Source: Rhodanobacter sp. DHB23 (GTDB lineage Bacteria; Pseudomonadota; Gammaproteobacteria; Xanthomonadales; Rhodanobacteraceae). Taken from it: 64,000 bases of DNA. The stretch covers positions 348,141 through 412,140 of the forward strand of contig NZ_JACYXK010000027.1 of NCBI RefSeq assembly GCF_014842975.1. The letters run 5' to 3'. The notes beneath the pieces were generated by a model. The model was not told the origin of the DNA, did no database searches, and was given only the letters and a program-made list of their open reading frames with translations. Below are positions 51,374 through 62,660 of the stretch, piece by piece; the stretch's first letter is position 1; each line of letters begins with the position of its first letter. The translations under genes were made by a program, and so were the position numbers.

Positions 51374-51410
51374 AGTTCACACACAGAATATTAGTTCACG
51401 TATATGAACT
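51374..51410. promoter_or_regulatory. Candidate IclR-type operator overlapping the kdgD start
   Basis: AGTTCA (51393-51398) and TGAACT (51405-51410) form an inverted repeat with a 6-base gap; a second AGTTCAC is at 51374-51380. The palindrome covers the start codon of kdgD and lies immediately downstream of the -10, so a bound repressor would block the promoter. The partner is presumed to be the divergent IclR protein. Confidence 0.55.
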
Positions 51411-52393
51411 CTGCAAACGAACATCCGGCCACGCAGGAAAGTTCCGTCCGCACCGGCGCCGGCCGCACCGGCCAGTTGCGCGGCGTGCTGTTCTTCCCGG
51501 TCACGCCTTTCGACGCCTCGGGCGAAGTCAACACGACGGCACTGGCGGGGCACATCGAACGCGGCGTGGCCGCCGGCCCCGGCGCGGTGTTCGTCGCCTG
51601 CGGCACGGGTGAATTCCACGCGCTCGAACCCGGCGAGTTCGAGACCATCGTGCGCATCGCGGTGGAGGCGACCGCGGGCCGCGTGCCGGTGTTTGCCGGA
51701 TGCGGCGGCTCGCTGATGCTGGCCAGGCGGTTCGCCGCGGCGGCGGCGCGCGCCGGCGCCAATGGCTTGCTGCTGCTGCCGCCGTATCTCGTCACCTGCC
51801 CGCCGGAGGGCATTGCCCGTTACGTCGAGCAGGTCGCGATGGCCACGTCGCTGCCGATCATCGTGTACCAGCGCAACAACGCGGTGTTCACCCCCGGGAC
51901 CGCGGCGCGGGTGGCGCGCCTGCCGAACGTCGTCGGCTTCAAGGACGGCCTCGGCAACCTGGATACCATGCAGCGCATCGTGCTGGCGGTACGCGCGGCG
52001 ATCGGCGACAAGCCGTTCCAGTTCTTCAACGGCATGCCCACGGCCGAGATGTCCCAGCCCGCCTACCGCGCGATCGGCGTGACGCTGTATTCCTCGGCCG
52101 TGTTCTGCTTCGCGCCGGAGATCGCCCTGGCCTACTACCGGGCCGTCGAGGAGGACGACCGCCGGCGCGTCGAGGCACTGCTCGAACGCTTCTACGCCCC
52201 GCTGGTCGAGCTGCGCAACAAGGTGCCCGGCTATGCGGTATCGCTGGTCAAGACGGCGACGGAGCTGGGCGGCATCGCCGCGGGGCCGGTACGTGCGCCG
52301 CTGGTCATGCCGACGGCGGAACACGTCGAGGAGCTCAAGCGCATCATCGCCGCGGGGCGGGCACTCGTGGCCCAGCCGCAGGTGACGGCATGA
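51404..52393 (+). CDS. kdgD: 5-dehydro-4-deoxyglucarate dehydratase
   Basis: This 329-residue TIM-barrel of the DapA/NAL superfamily has the Schiff-base Lys180 in VVGFKDGLGN and the Tyr of PIIVYQRNNAV. It decarboxylates and dehydrates 5-keto-4-deoxy-D-glucarate to alpha-ketoglutarate semialdehyde. The first 25 residues (to about RGVLFF) are an extension beyond the family start; no ribosome site precedes ATG 51404 and no other good start codon exists before the family block. It overlaps gudD by four bases (ATGA). Confidence 0.9.
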   Translation: MNSANEHPATQESSVRTGAGRTGQLRGVLFFPVTPFDASGEVNTTALAGHIERGVAAGPGAVFVACGTGEFHALEPGEFETIVRIAVEATAGRVPVFAGCGGSLMLARRFAAAAARAGANGLLLLPPYLVTCPPEGIARYVEQVAMATSLPIIVYQRNNAVFTPGTAARVARLPNVVGFKDGLGNLDTMQRIVLAVRAAIGDKPFQFFNGMPTAEMSQPAYRAIGVTLYSSAVFCFAPEIALAYYRAVEEDDRRRVEALLERFYAPLVELRNKVPGYAVSLVKTATELGGIAAGPVRAPLVMPTAEHVEELKRIIAAGRALVAQPQVTA

Positions 52394-53664
52394 GCGCATC
52401 GCGCGCGACGATCCGCGAGATCGTGCTGACGCCGATCGCGTTCCGCGATCCGCCCCTGCTCAATGCGATCGGCGTGCACGAGCCCTGGGCCCTGCGCACG
52501 ATCGTGGAGATCCATACCGACGCAGGCCCGCTGGGACTGGGCGAGACCTACGGCGACCAGGGGCATCTCGAACGCCTGCGCCGGGTCGCGCCCACCCTGG
52601 TGGGGCTGGACGTGTTCGCGCTGAACGCGGTGCGCGCGCAGGTGGCCCGCACCCTCGGCGGCACGGTGGGCGGCGACCGCCACGGGCTGACCGGGCACAT
52701 CAACCTCGGCGGCACGATCGATCGCGTGTTCGCCTCGTTCGAGGTGGCCCTGCTCGACATCCAGGGACAGCTGCTCGGTCGCCCCGTCTGCGACCTGCTC
52801 GGCGGTGCGGTGCGCGATCGCGTGGCCTACAGCGCCTACCTGTTCTACAAGTGGGCGGCGCATCCGGGCGAAGCGCCGGACGCGTTCGGCGAGGCGCTGG
52901 ACCCGGCCGGCATCGTCGCGCAGGCACGCGCGTTCATCGACAGGCACGGCTTCTCCGCGATCAAGCTGAAAGGCGGCGTGTTCCCGCCGGAGCAGGAAAC
53001 CGCCGCAGTACAAGCGCTGCGCGCTGCATTCCCGCAGCACCTGCTGCGCATCGACCCGAACGCCGCGTGGACCGTCGAAACGTCGCTGGCCGTGGCGCGC
53101 GAACTCGACGGCGTCATCGAGTACCTCGAAGACCCGACGCCGGGCATCGAGGACATGGGCCGGGTCGCCGCGGGCACGCCGATACCGCTGGCGACGAACA
53201 TGTGCGTGGTCGCCTACGACCACATCGCCCCCGCCGTCGAGCACAAGGCGATCAGGGTGCTGCTCGGCGACCATCACTACTGGGGCGGCCTGGTCCGCTC
53301 GCGCCAGCTGGCGCTGATCTGCGAGACCTTCGGCATCGGCATGTCGATGCATTCCAACTCGCACCTCGGCATCAGCCTGATGGCGATGACGCACCTGGCG
53401 GCCGCCACGCCGAACCTGGGCTACGCCTGCGACACGCACTACCCCTGGAACAGCGCCGACGAAATCATCGCGGGCGGCGCACTGCAGTTCGTCGACGGCG
53501 CGCTGCCCGTGCCGACCACGCCCGGCCTGGGCGTCACGCTGGACCGCGACGCACTGGCGCGCGCGCACGAGCGCTACCTGGACTGCGCGATCCGCGTCCG
53601 CGACGACACGGCCTACATGCAGCGCTTCCACCCCGGATACTCCGGCGTGCTGCCGCGCTGGTGA
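52390..53664 (+). CDS. gudD: Glucarate dehydratase
   Basis: This 424-residue enolase-superfamily enzyme dehydrates D-glucarate to 5-keto-4-deoxyglucarate. The catalytic/metal residues are all in place: KxK at Lys192/Lys194 (SAIKLKGG), Asp222 (LRIDPNA), Glu247 (YLEDPTPG), the following Asn in ATNMCVVAYD and the general-base His321 in SMHSNSHLG. The N-terminus matches the family (IVLTPIAFRDPPLLNAIGVHEP). It follows kdgD by overlap and precedes an unrecognised gene. Confidence 0.94.
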   Translation: MSASRATIREIVLTPIAFRDPPLLNAIGVHEPWALRTIVEIHTDAGPLGLGETYGDQGHLERLRRVAPTLVGLDVFALNAVRAQVARTLGGTVGGDRHGLTGHINLGGTIDRVFASFEVALLDIQGQLLGRPVCDLLGGAVRDRVAYSAYLFYKWAAHPGEAPDAFGEALDPAGIVAQARAFIDRHGFSAIKLKGGVFPPEQETAAVQALRAAFPQHLLRIDPNAAWTVETSLAVARELDGVIEYLEDPTPGIEDMGRVAAGTPIPLATNMCVVAYDHIAPAVEHKAIRVLLGDHHYWGGLVRSRQLALICETFGIGMSMHSNSHLGISLMAMTHLAAATPNLGYACDTHYPWNSADEIIAGGALQFVDGALPVPTTPGLGVTLDRDALARAHERYLDCAIRVRDDTAYMQRFHPGYSGVLPRW

Positions 53665-53666
53665 AC

Positions 53667-54821
53667 ATGGGTCGCCACGCGCTAGCGCACCTGTACCCCT
53701 GGGACGTGATCGGCGACCCGGACGCCGTCCCGCGCGTGCGTGACCTCGGCGTCGACGCCGTCGCCCTGGCCGCGGCATATCACAGCGTGCGCGCGGCGAC
53801 GCCGCTGCATCCCGCGCATCGCATCGTCGATGCGCCGCATGCCGCGATGTACGTTCCGTTCGACGAGGCAAGCTGGCGCGGCCGCCTGCTGCAGCCGGCC
53901 ACGGCGACCTGGCTCGCCGCGCACGACCCGTTCTCGACGGCGGCGCAGGCGCTGCGCCGGGCGGGCCTCAAGGTCCATGCCTGGATCGTGCTGACGCATG
54001 CGAGCCGCCTGGCTGCGCAGCATCCGCAGTTCGCGGTGCGCAACGCCTTCGGCGACAGCTACCGCCATGCGCTGTGCCCGGCCCACGACGCGGTGCTCGA
54101 ATACTGCGCAAGAATGGCGCACGAGATCGTCCGCATCGGCAAACCCGACGGCGTCGTGCTGGAGGCCGCCGGGCCGATGGGCTTCGTGCATGGCGGACAC
54201 CACGAGAAAACCGACGGCGCCGATTTCGGCACGGTCCAGAAGCAACTGCTTTCGCTGTGCTTCTGCACGGCCTGTACGGCGCGCTACGCGCAGGTGGGCA
54301 TCGATGCCGGATCCTTGCGCGCGCTCGTGCAGGCAGGCATCGACAGGCCGGCCCGCTCGATCGAGGCCGTCCTCGGCGAACCGCTCGCAACGCGGCTTGC
54401 GCAAGTGCGCGGGTCGCTCGCGCTGGAACTTCGCCGGCGCGTGACCGGCGCGCTGCGCCGGCTTGCGCCGGAACTGGAAATCATCCTGCACGCCAGTGCC
54501 GATCCCTGGGCCACGGGCGCATTCGCGAGCGTGGCCGGCGGGGTCGATGCCCGGGCGGACGTGCTCGTCGCCAACTGCTGGGCGGGTCCGGAAACCGCGC
54601 TCGCGGAGATTGCCGGGCTCGCGCGCTGGCAGGAATCGCGGCGCCTCGCCGCCTATGTGCTCGCGCTGCCGCCGCGCCCCTGCGATGCCCGCGCGTTGCG
54701 CGCGGAACTCGACGCCTACGCCGGCGCCGGGGTCGACGAGTTCCATTTCTATCATGCAGGCCTGGCGTCACGCGCACGGCTGGCCGCGATCCGCACCGCG
54801 CTGCGCGGAGACGCCTGTTGA
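53667..54821 (+). CDS. Unrecognised protein in the glucarate operon, TIM-barrel-like
   Basis: This 384-residue protein has no signal peptide and no family I recognise with confidence. The pattern of strands and helices (VRDLGVDAVALAAAYH, GLKVHAWIVLTHASRL, IGKPDGVVLEAAGPMGF) suggests a TIM barrel, distantly like unassigned GHL-type glycoside-hydrolase proteins. A Cys pair (FCTACTARY) near residue 205 recalls the CxxC of such proteins. It begins two bases after gudD (GTG 53661 is an alternative start) and its stop overlaps the start of the carrier gene, so it is co-translated with the pathway. Lactonase or glycosidase roles are possible but unproved. Confidence 0.65.
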   Translation: MGRHALAHLYPWDVIGDPDAVPRVRDLGVDAVALAAAYHSVRAATPLHPAHRIVDAPHAAMYVPFDEASWRGRLLQPATATWLAAHDPFSTAAQALRRAGLKVHAWIVLTHASRLAAQHPQFAVRNAFGDSYRHALCPAHDAVLEYCARMAHEIVRIGKPDGVVLEAAGPMGFVHGGHHEKTDGADFGTVQKQLLSLCFCTACTARYAQVGIDAGSLRALVQAGIDRPARSIEAVLGEPLATRLAQVRGSLALELRRRVTGALRRLAPELEIILHASADPWATGAFASVAGGVDARADVLVANCWAGPETALAEIAGLARWQESRRLAAYVLALPPRPCDARALRAELDAYAGAGVDEFHFYHAGLASRARLAAIRTALRGDAC

Positions 54822-56107
54822 TGCCAGGGGCCGCGCCGGCAGGTGGGGAACCGGTCCGCGACCCGCGCCATCGCTGGTCGGTCTGCGCCCTGTTGTTCGC
54901 CATCACCACGATCAACTACATGGACCGGCAGCTCATCGGCTTGTTGAAGCCGCTGCTGCAGGGCCGGCTCGGCTGGAGCGAGATCGACTACGGCAATATC
55001 GTCCTCGCGTTCCAGGCCGCCTACGCCGTCGGCCTCGTCGCCTCCGGATGGGCCCTCGACCGCCTGGGCACGCGCCGCGGCTTTTCCATCGCCGCCGCGC
55101 TGTGGAGCGTGGCGGCGATGGCGCATGCGCTGACCCGTGGCGTGCCGGGCTTCATTGCCGCGCGCTTCGGCCTGGGCCTGGGGGAGTCGGCGAATTTCCC
55201 GGCGGCGATCAAGGTCGTCGCCGAATGGTTTCCCCGCAACGAACGGGCGCTTGCGACCGGAATATTCAATGCCGGCTCCACCGTCGGCGCGCTGATCACG
55301 CCCCTGCTCGTCCCGTTCATCGTCGCCACCTGCGGGTGGCGCATGGCGTTCGTCCTGACCGGCGCGCTGGGTTTCGTCTGGATCGCGCTCTGGCTGGGCC
55401 TGCATGCGGCATGGAAGGTGCGCGACCGCCCCGATGCCGTCCATGCGGCCAACGCCTCCGGCTGGCGGGACGTACTGCCGCATCGTGCGACCTGGGCGTT
55501 CGCGCTGGCCAAGTTCCTGACCGACCCGATATGGTGGCTTTACCTGTTCTGGCTGCCGGACTTCTTCGCGCGCCAGTTCCACCTCGACCTGCAAAGCCTT
55601 TCCCTGCCCACGGCGGCGGTCTACCTCGCAGCGGGATTCGGCAGCGTGGCGGGCGGGGCGATCTCCTCCTGGCTGATCGGGCGTGGCGTCGCGGTCTACC
55701 GCGCGCGCAAGGCGGCGATGCTGCTCTGCGCCCTCGCGGTGACGCCGGTCTGGTTCGCGCCGTTCGTCACGCACCCCTGGCCTGCGGTCGCCATGATCGG
55801 GCTGGCCGCGGCCGCGCACCAGGGCTGGTCCGCCAACCTGCTGACGACGGTCTCGGACATGTTCCCGCAGCGCATGGTCAGCTCGGTCACCGGGTTCGGC
55901 AGCATGTTCGGCGCCGTGGGCGGCATGCTGGTCGCCTGGGGCGTGGCGCACCTGCTGCAACTCAGCGGCAGCTATGCCCCGGTCTTCTTCGTCGCCGGCG
56001 GCGCCTATCTCGCCGCACTCGCCGTGTTCCATGCACTCGCCCCCGGCCGGGCACGGCAAGGCTTGTCCGAAGCCGGGGCTGTTCATTCCACCTCGGAGCA
56101 CGCATGA
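54821..56107 (+). CDS. MFS uronate/glucarate transporter (ACS family)
   Basis: This 428-residue carrier has about 12 membrane helices. Its MFS motifs match the anion:cation symporter group (GudP/ExuT): INYMDRQLIGLLKPLLQGRLGWSE, GWALDRLGTRRGF, FGLGLGESANFPAAIKVVAEWFP and ATGIFNAGSTVGALITPLLVPF. A GSMFGAVGG block appears in the second half. It would import glucarate or a uronate. The start overlaps the stop of the preceding gene by one base (TGATG). A 59-codon open stretch after the stop (56104-56280) shows no family similarity. Confidence 0.9.
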   Translation: MPGAAPAGGEPVRDPRHRWSVCALLFAITTINYMDRQLIGLLKPLLQGRLGWSEIDYGNIVLAFQAAYAVGLVASGWALDRLGTRRGFSIAAALWSVAAMAHALTRGVPGFIAARFGLGLGESANFPAAIKVVAEWFPRNERALATGIFNAGSTVGALITPLLVPFIVATCGWRMAFVLTGALGFVWIALWLGLHAAWKVRDRPDAVHAANASGWRDVLPHRATWAFALAKFLTDPIWWLYLFWLPDFFARQFHLDLQSLSLPTAAVYLAAGFGSVAGGAISSWLIGRGVAVYRARKAAMLLCALAVTPVWFAPFVTHPWPAVAMIGLAAAAHQGWSANLLTTVSDMFPQRMVSSVTGFGSMFGAVGGMLVAWGVAHLLQLSGSYAPVFFVAGGAYLAALAVFHALAPGRARQGLSEAGAVHSTSEHA

Positions 56108-56329
56108 TCGGTTCGACCGTCGAGTCGTACGTTCGCGCCCGCATGCGCGAGGCATGGATCGAACCGCGGGCTGACGGCGGCATGCACGGAGCCGGGCCGG
56201 GAACCGGGCCGGGGACTTCGGCACATGGAACCGGAAGCCGCCCTGTCGCGCTGCATCATGCCGACGGAAGGCGCAACTGATAGGTTTTCGAATCCGCCCT
56301 TCCATCGGGAAAGCCTGCACCGGCACGCC

Positions 56330-57499
56330 ATGTCGTCACCTCATCGCATCGCCCTGCTCTTCAACGCGAACAAGGTCTATGACCGCCAGGTCATCGCTGG
56401 CATCGGCCAGTACATGAAATCCACGCGCGTGGACTGGGACCTCTTCATGGAAGAAGACTTCCGCTGCCGCACGCTGGGCATCCACGACTGGAACGGGGAC
56501 GGCATCATCGCGGACTTCGACGATCCCGCCGTGGCCGAGGCGCTCGCCGACATGCCGATACCGGTGGTCGCCGTCGGCGGCTCCTATGCCGACGCCTCGC
56601 AATACCCCCCGCACACCCCTTATGTGGCCACCGACAACGCCAAGCTGGTGCGCTTGGCCTATGACCACCTGATCGCGCAAGGCCTGCAGCGCTTCGCGTT
56701 CTACGGCCTGCCGCCCACGCCGGGCAACCGCTGGGCGCAGGAACGCGAGGAAGCCTTCCGCTACATGGTCGACACCGACCGGCTGGAGGGGCTGGTCTAT
56801 CGCGGCTCGCCCACCAGCGCCGGCGGCTGGGGACGGGTGCAGGAGGAAATGGCCGAATGGATGCGCTCGCTGCCGAAGCCGATCGGCATCATCGCGGTCA
56901 CCGATGCCCGCGCGCGCCAGTTGCTGCAGTCCTGCGTGGTGGCAGACGTGCCGGTGCCCGAACAGGTCGCCATCGTCGGCATCGACAACGACCCCATCGC
57001 CCAGACCCTCAACCGCATCGCGCTCACCTCGGTGATCCAGGGCGCCGAAGGCATGGGCCGGGCGGCGGCGCAGTTGCTGCACAAGATGCTGCACGGCCGG
57101 GTGGCGCCGGATACCCGCATCGTCGTGCCGCCCCTGGGCATCAACGTGCAGGCCAGCAGCCTGCACCAGCCGATGAAGAGCCCGTACGTGATGCGGGCGA
57201 AGCATTACATCCGGCAGTACGCGTGCCTCGGCATCAAGGCCGAGCAGGTGGCCGACTACGTGGGCATTTCGCGCACGCTGCTGGAGGAACACTTCAAGCG
57301 CGAACTGAAGCAGACGGTGCACCAGACCATCCTCGGGCACAAGCTGGAGATCGCGCGGGGCATGCTGGTGGACCCGACGATTCCGCTCGCCGACGTGGCC
57401 GTACGCAGCGGATTCACTTCGCTGCAGTACATGTACGCGGTGTTCCGCCGCGAATTCGACTGCACGCCCCGGCAATTCGTCGAGAAAGCCCGTCCGTGA
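56330..57499 (+). CDS. XylR-like AraC-type regulator
   Basis: This 389-residue protein has an N-terminal periplasmic-binding-protein-like ligand domain (about 1-275; RIALLFNANKVYDRQVIAGIGQYMK, GIIADFDDPAVAEAL, VAIVGIDNDPIAQTLN). A C-terminal AraC HTH pair follows (about 285-389; GIKAEQVADYVGISRTLLEEHFKRELKQTVHQ, IPLADVAVRSGFTSLQYMYAVFRREF). The layout is that of XylR. Located at the end of the uronate operon on the same strand, it probably senses a sugar acid or pentose and gives a second layer of control. The start at 56330 begins the family-like sequence. Confidence 0.88.
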   Translation: MSSPHRIALLFNANKVYDRQVIAGIGQYMKSTRVDWDLFMEEDFRCRTLGIHDWNGDGIIADFDDPAVAEALADMPIPVVAVGGSYADASQYPPHTPYVATDNAKLVRLAYDHLIAQGLQRFAFYGLPPTPGNRWAQEREEAFRYMVDTDRLEGLVYRGSPTSAGGWGRVQEEMAEWMRSLPKPIGIIAVTDARARQLLQSCVVADVPVPEQVAIVGIDNDPIAQTLNRIALTSVIQGAEGMGRAAAQLLHKMLHGRVAPDTRIVVPPLGINVQASSLHQPMKSPYVMRAKHYIRQYACLGIKAEQVADYVGISRTLLEEHFKRELKQTVHQTILGHKLEIARGMLVDPTIPLADVAVRSGFTSLQYMYAVFRREFDCTPRQFVEKARP

Positions 57500-58185
57500 C
57501 CCTGTCCTGATCCCGTCAGCCGGTTCGATCGACGGGCTTCCGCCGCCTGCCGACGCAGCGCCCCGGTCTGTCGCCATGATGCCCGGCAATCCGCCGGACC
57601 CGCTGGCTGACGCGGTCCATGGCGCCTGGCCCACCGCACACATCCGCGGCCAGTGACATGTGCAGATTACACAGGTGTGAAGCCGCCCATTACATAGTTA
57701 TCCGGCCACGCCGTGCGGATCGACAACGACTCCAGTACATCCCAAATCAGGCCGGCCGACACAACAGTAAAGATGCCGCTGGCTGCAATGGAAATATGCC
57801 ACCCAGCACAGCGCGAATCTGGCCATGCATTGCACACTTCCATTGTGTCGGCGTTGATCCGGCTGATGGGTATTGCGGCGGCGGTGACGGCAGGGATGTG
57901 GTTGACGCAGCAGCTCTACCTCCGCCTGTCGAAGATCCTGCAACGGGTGCGCAGGCGGAGGCCTTGCCTCCCTGCAACTGGATGACGTCGAACTCGGATA
58001 ACGCCCACGGTGCACGCCTGCAAGCCGAAAATTCCTTCGCGCGGCACTCGCCTCATCTTCAAAAATCGCCACACCTTTGGCGCAATCACTTCCCTTCCCG
58101 CACCGCAAAAACCTGCTCGTTGACGACGCGTGAAACGAAGGCGTAGCGTCGCCACCGACATGACACGGAAAGGATGGGTCGGGGG
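57500..58185. other. Intergenic region before the type I secretion genes
   Basis: About 690 bases between the regulator and hlyB hold no recognised gene. A 65-codon open frame from ATG 57788 to 57985 has G+C-rich third positions in its second half and encodes a hydrophobic helix with a basic end; it has no ribosome site and is only a weak candidate for a small protein. No clear promoter or terminator was seen. Confidence 0.35.
57788..57985 (+). CDS. Weak candidate small membrane protein
   Basis: A 65-codon open frame with one hydrophobic helix (IRLMGIAAAVTAGMWLTQQL) and an Arg-rich end (RVRRRRPCLP). The third-position G+C is high in the last 40 codons, typical of coding sequence here. No ribosome site precedes it and no family is recognised, so it may be spurious. 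Its position upstream of a type I secretion pair makes it worth checking. Confidence 0.2.
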   Translation: MEICHPAQRESGHALHTSIVSALIRLMGIAAAVTAGMWLTQQLYLRLSKILQRVRRRRPCLPATG

Positions 58186-60365
<2,180 letters not shown>

Positions 60366-60369
<4 letters not shown>

Positions 60370-61793
60370 GCCTGCCGATGCGCTGGCAGGCTTGGGGTGA
60401 TCTGGCGGGACGCTATGCCCAGGTAGCCCGCGTGGCCTGGCAGGGCCGGGGCGAACTGGAAACACTGCCGCGACTGCGCCACGAAAGTGAGTTCCTGCCC
60501 GCCGCGCTGGCCTTGCGCGATACGCCGGTACACCCCGCGCCGCGGGTGGCCATGCACCTCATCATGGCGCTGTGTGCGCTGGCCCTGGGCTGGGCCGTAC
60601 TGGGCAAGGTGGATGTGGTGGCGTCGGAGCCGGGCCAGATCGCGCCCAGCAGCGAGATCAAGAGCATCCAGTCGCAGGACACTGCCGTCGTCACCGCCAT
60701 CCACGTGGTGGATGGGCAGGTGGTGAAGCAAGGCGAGCCGCTGATCGACCTGGACGCCACCGATGCGGCGACCACCGCCGCACAAACCAGTGAGCAACTG
60801 GACTCCACCCAAGGGGAAGCGGCCCGTGCCCGTGCGCTGCTGCAAGCGATCGACACCCAGCAGGCGCCGAAGCTGTCAGGCCTTCCCGGCCTCAGTGCCG
60901 CCGATCTGGCCGAGCAGCAGCACGTGCTGGCCGGCGAATACACGGACTACACCAGCACCCTGCAGGAGCTGAACGCCGACATCGCCCAGAGCACGGCCAG
61001 CCTGCACGAAACCGAGGCCGACATCCGCAGCCTGGAAGGCACCTTGCCCATCGAGGAAAAGAAGCTGAGCGACTACGCCCAGCTCGTCGGCTCCGGTTAC
61101 GTGGGCCTGCACGACTACTACGACGAGCAGCAGTCGGTGATCCAGATGCGGCAGAACCTGGCCCAGCAGCGCGCCAAGCGGGGCGAGATGCAGGCGGCAC
61201 TGGCGGCGGCCACACAGAAGCGCGACGCCTACGTGGCGCAAACCCGACGCCAGTGGCTGGAGAAGCAGACCACCGACGAGACCCAGGCAGCCGGCCTGCA
61301 ACAGACCCTGATCAAGGCGCAGCAGCACCGCCGGCTCATGCACCTGGTGGCGCCGGTGGACGGCACCGTGCAGCAGCTGGCCGTGCACACCCTCGGCGGC
61401 GTGGTCACACCCGCGCAAGTGCTGATGACCGTGGTGCCCACGCAACGCCAGCTCATCGTCGAGGCCGACGTGGATAACCAGGACATCGGCTTCATCCACG
61501 CCGGGCAGCCGGTGCAGGTCAAGGTGCAGACCTTCCCCTTTACCCGCTACGGCACGCTGCAGGGCACGGTGCTGCAGGTCTCCAACGACGCGAAGCAGGA
61601 CGAGCAGAAGCGCTGGGTGTTCCCGGCGCGTATTGCTCTGGCGAGGGCGTCAATGCAGGTCGACGGGCGCGAGATACCGCTGGTACCGGGGATGGCGGTG
61701 ACGGCGGAGATCAAGACGGGGCGAAGAAGGATCATCGGTTATCTGCTCAGCCCGTTGGTGCAGCATGCGAGGGAGAGTTTGCATGAACGGTAA
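60366..61793 (+). CDS. hlyD: HlyD-type membrane fusion protein
   Basis: This 475-residue adaptor has a cytoplasmic N-tail (1-60), one membrane helix (about 61-80; APRVAMHLIMALCALALGWAVLG) and a biotinyl-lipoyl-like segment (VVTAIHVVDGQVVKQGEPLIDLD, about 108-130). A long coiled-coil hairpin (about 135-325; EQQHVLAGEYTDYTSTLQEL, RQNLAQQRAKRGEMQAALAAAT) and a beta-barrel/C-terminal domain (about 330-470; HLVAPVDGTVQQLAVHTLGGVV, GQPVQVKVQTFPFTRYGTLQG) follow. It links HlyB to a TolC-like outer-membrane channel, which is not in this window. The operon hlyB-hlyD is followed by two low-G+C genes that are candidate cargo or partners. Confidence 0.92.
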
Positions 61794-61856
61794 GAGCGGA
61801 TGTGGGTTTGGATTTTGAGGAAAATTTATTGTCACGATCCGAGGAGAACATCTCAC

Positions 61857-62600
61857 ATGAAAGTTAGTAATCGAAATCAACACAGGCGTACAGGTGTGCG
61901 CACAGTGATGCGTGCAATGTTGACGCCGATGATCTTGTTGAATATGGCCGGGACCGCAAATGCGCAGGTATCCAGCGTCATCTCGCCCTTACAAGCAAAG
62001 GGGAACGAAGTTTCTGCACAAGTTCAAACGTCGCCAGAGGCCAATGCATCGCTCGCTGAAGCGATGCAAGAGTGGAGGCACTTGATGAATCTCGTAACAA
62101 AAAAGCTTATTGCCAATGGAGATGGCTACATAAGCAAAAATGACATAGAGAAAGAGTTTGGTGTCGAAATAAATGATGTTCAACACATGCCAGTCTCCGG
62201 TCGCACTGATCCCACTACGGGTTTCAAATATATTTCGAAAGAAATATACCATCTAAAGTCGACCAATGCCATGCCATACCCCATGAATTTCTTTGTGGAC
62301 ACATATACGATAAATAATTACGCCAAAAAAGATAATCAGCAAGAAGTAATTGAGTCCAGTGGTCTACATGTGGAATTCATTCCGCCGAATTTTGGTCACC
62401 CTGGACCTATAAATCCTTGCGTGCCTTACGATGCAATAACTGGGGAGCTTTGGCGAGATGGCTGGGTTGTTGTCAATAGTCTGACTCCCAACATATATCA
62501 AATGAGCAAGCGTGGTGAAAATGGAAAGTATGTGGCGAATATTTTTCATCAGTGGAACTGCGTAAATAGCATAGCGGTGACTGGCGATATGTACCAATGA
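61857..62600 (+). CDS. Unrecognised Sec-exported protein beside the T1SS
   Basis: This 247-residue protein has a Sec signal that follows a basic N-region (cut near TANAQ, about residue 40). The mature part has a helical start (SLAEAMQEWRHLMNLVTKKL), an EF-like or acidic DGYISKNDIEKEFG patch and a beta-rich C-half with two Cys (PINPCVPYDAITGEL, HQWNCVNSIAVTG). I do not recognise a family. G+C falls sharply compared with hlyD, and the ribosome site GAGGAG is strong. Between the exporter and a signal-less gene with an HExxH motif, it may be an immunity or chaperone-like partner, which is inference. Confidence 0.65.
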   Translation: MKVSNRNQHRRTGVRTVMRAMLTPMILLNMAGTANAQVSSVISPLQAKGNEVSAQVQTSPEANASLAEAMQEWRHLMNLVTKKLIANGDGYISKNDIEKEFGVEINDVQHMPVSGRTDPTTGFKYISKEIYHLKSTNAMPYPMNFFVDTYTINNYAKKDNQQEVIESSGLHVEFIPPNFGHPGPINPCVPYDAITGELWRDGWVVVNSLTPNIYQMSKRGENGKYVANIFHQWNCVNSIAVTGDMYQ

Positions 62601-62660
62601 GGCAGCCTGCCTTGGGCGACGGTTTGTTGTGTCAAAAAACCAAATTGAGGAGATGAAAAC

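Noticed and set aside
56104..56280. 59-codon open frame after the MFS carrier
   Set aside because: No family likeness and Gly/Pro/His-biased composition; it probably arises from G+C bias.
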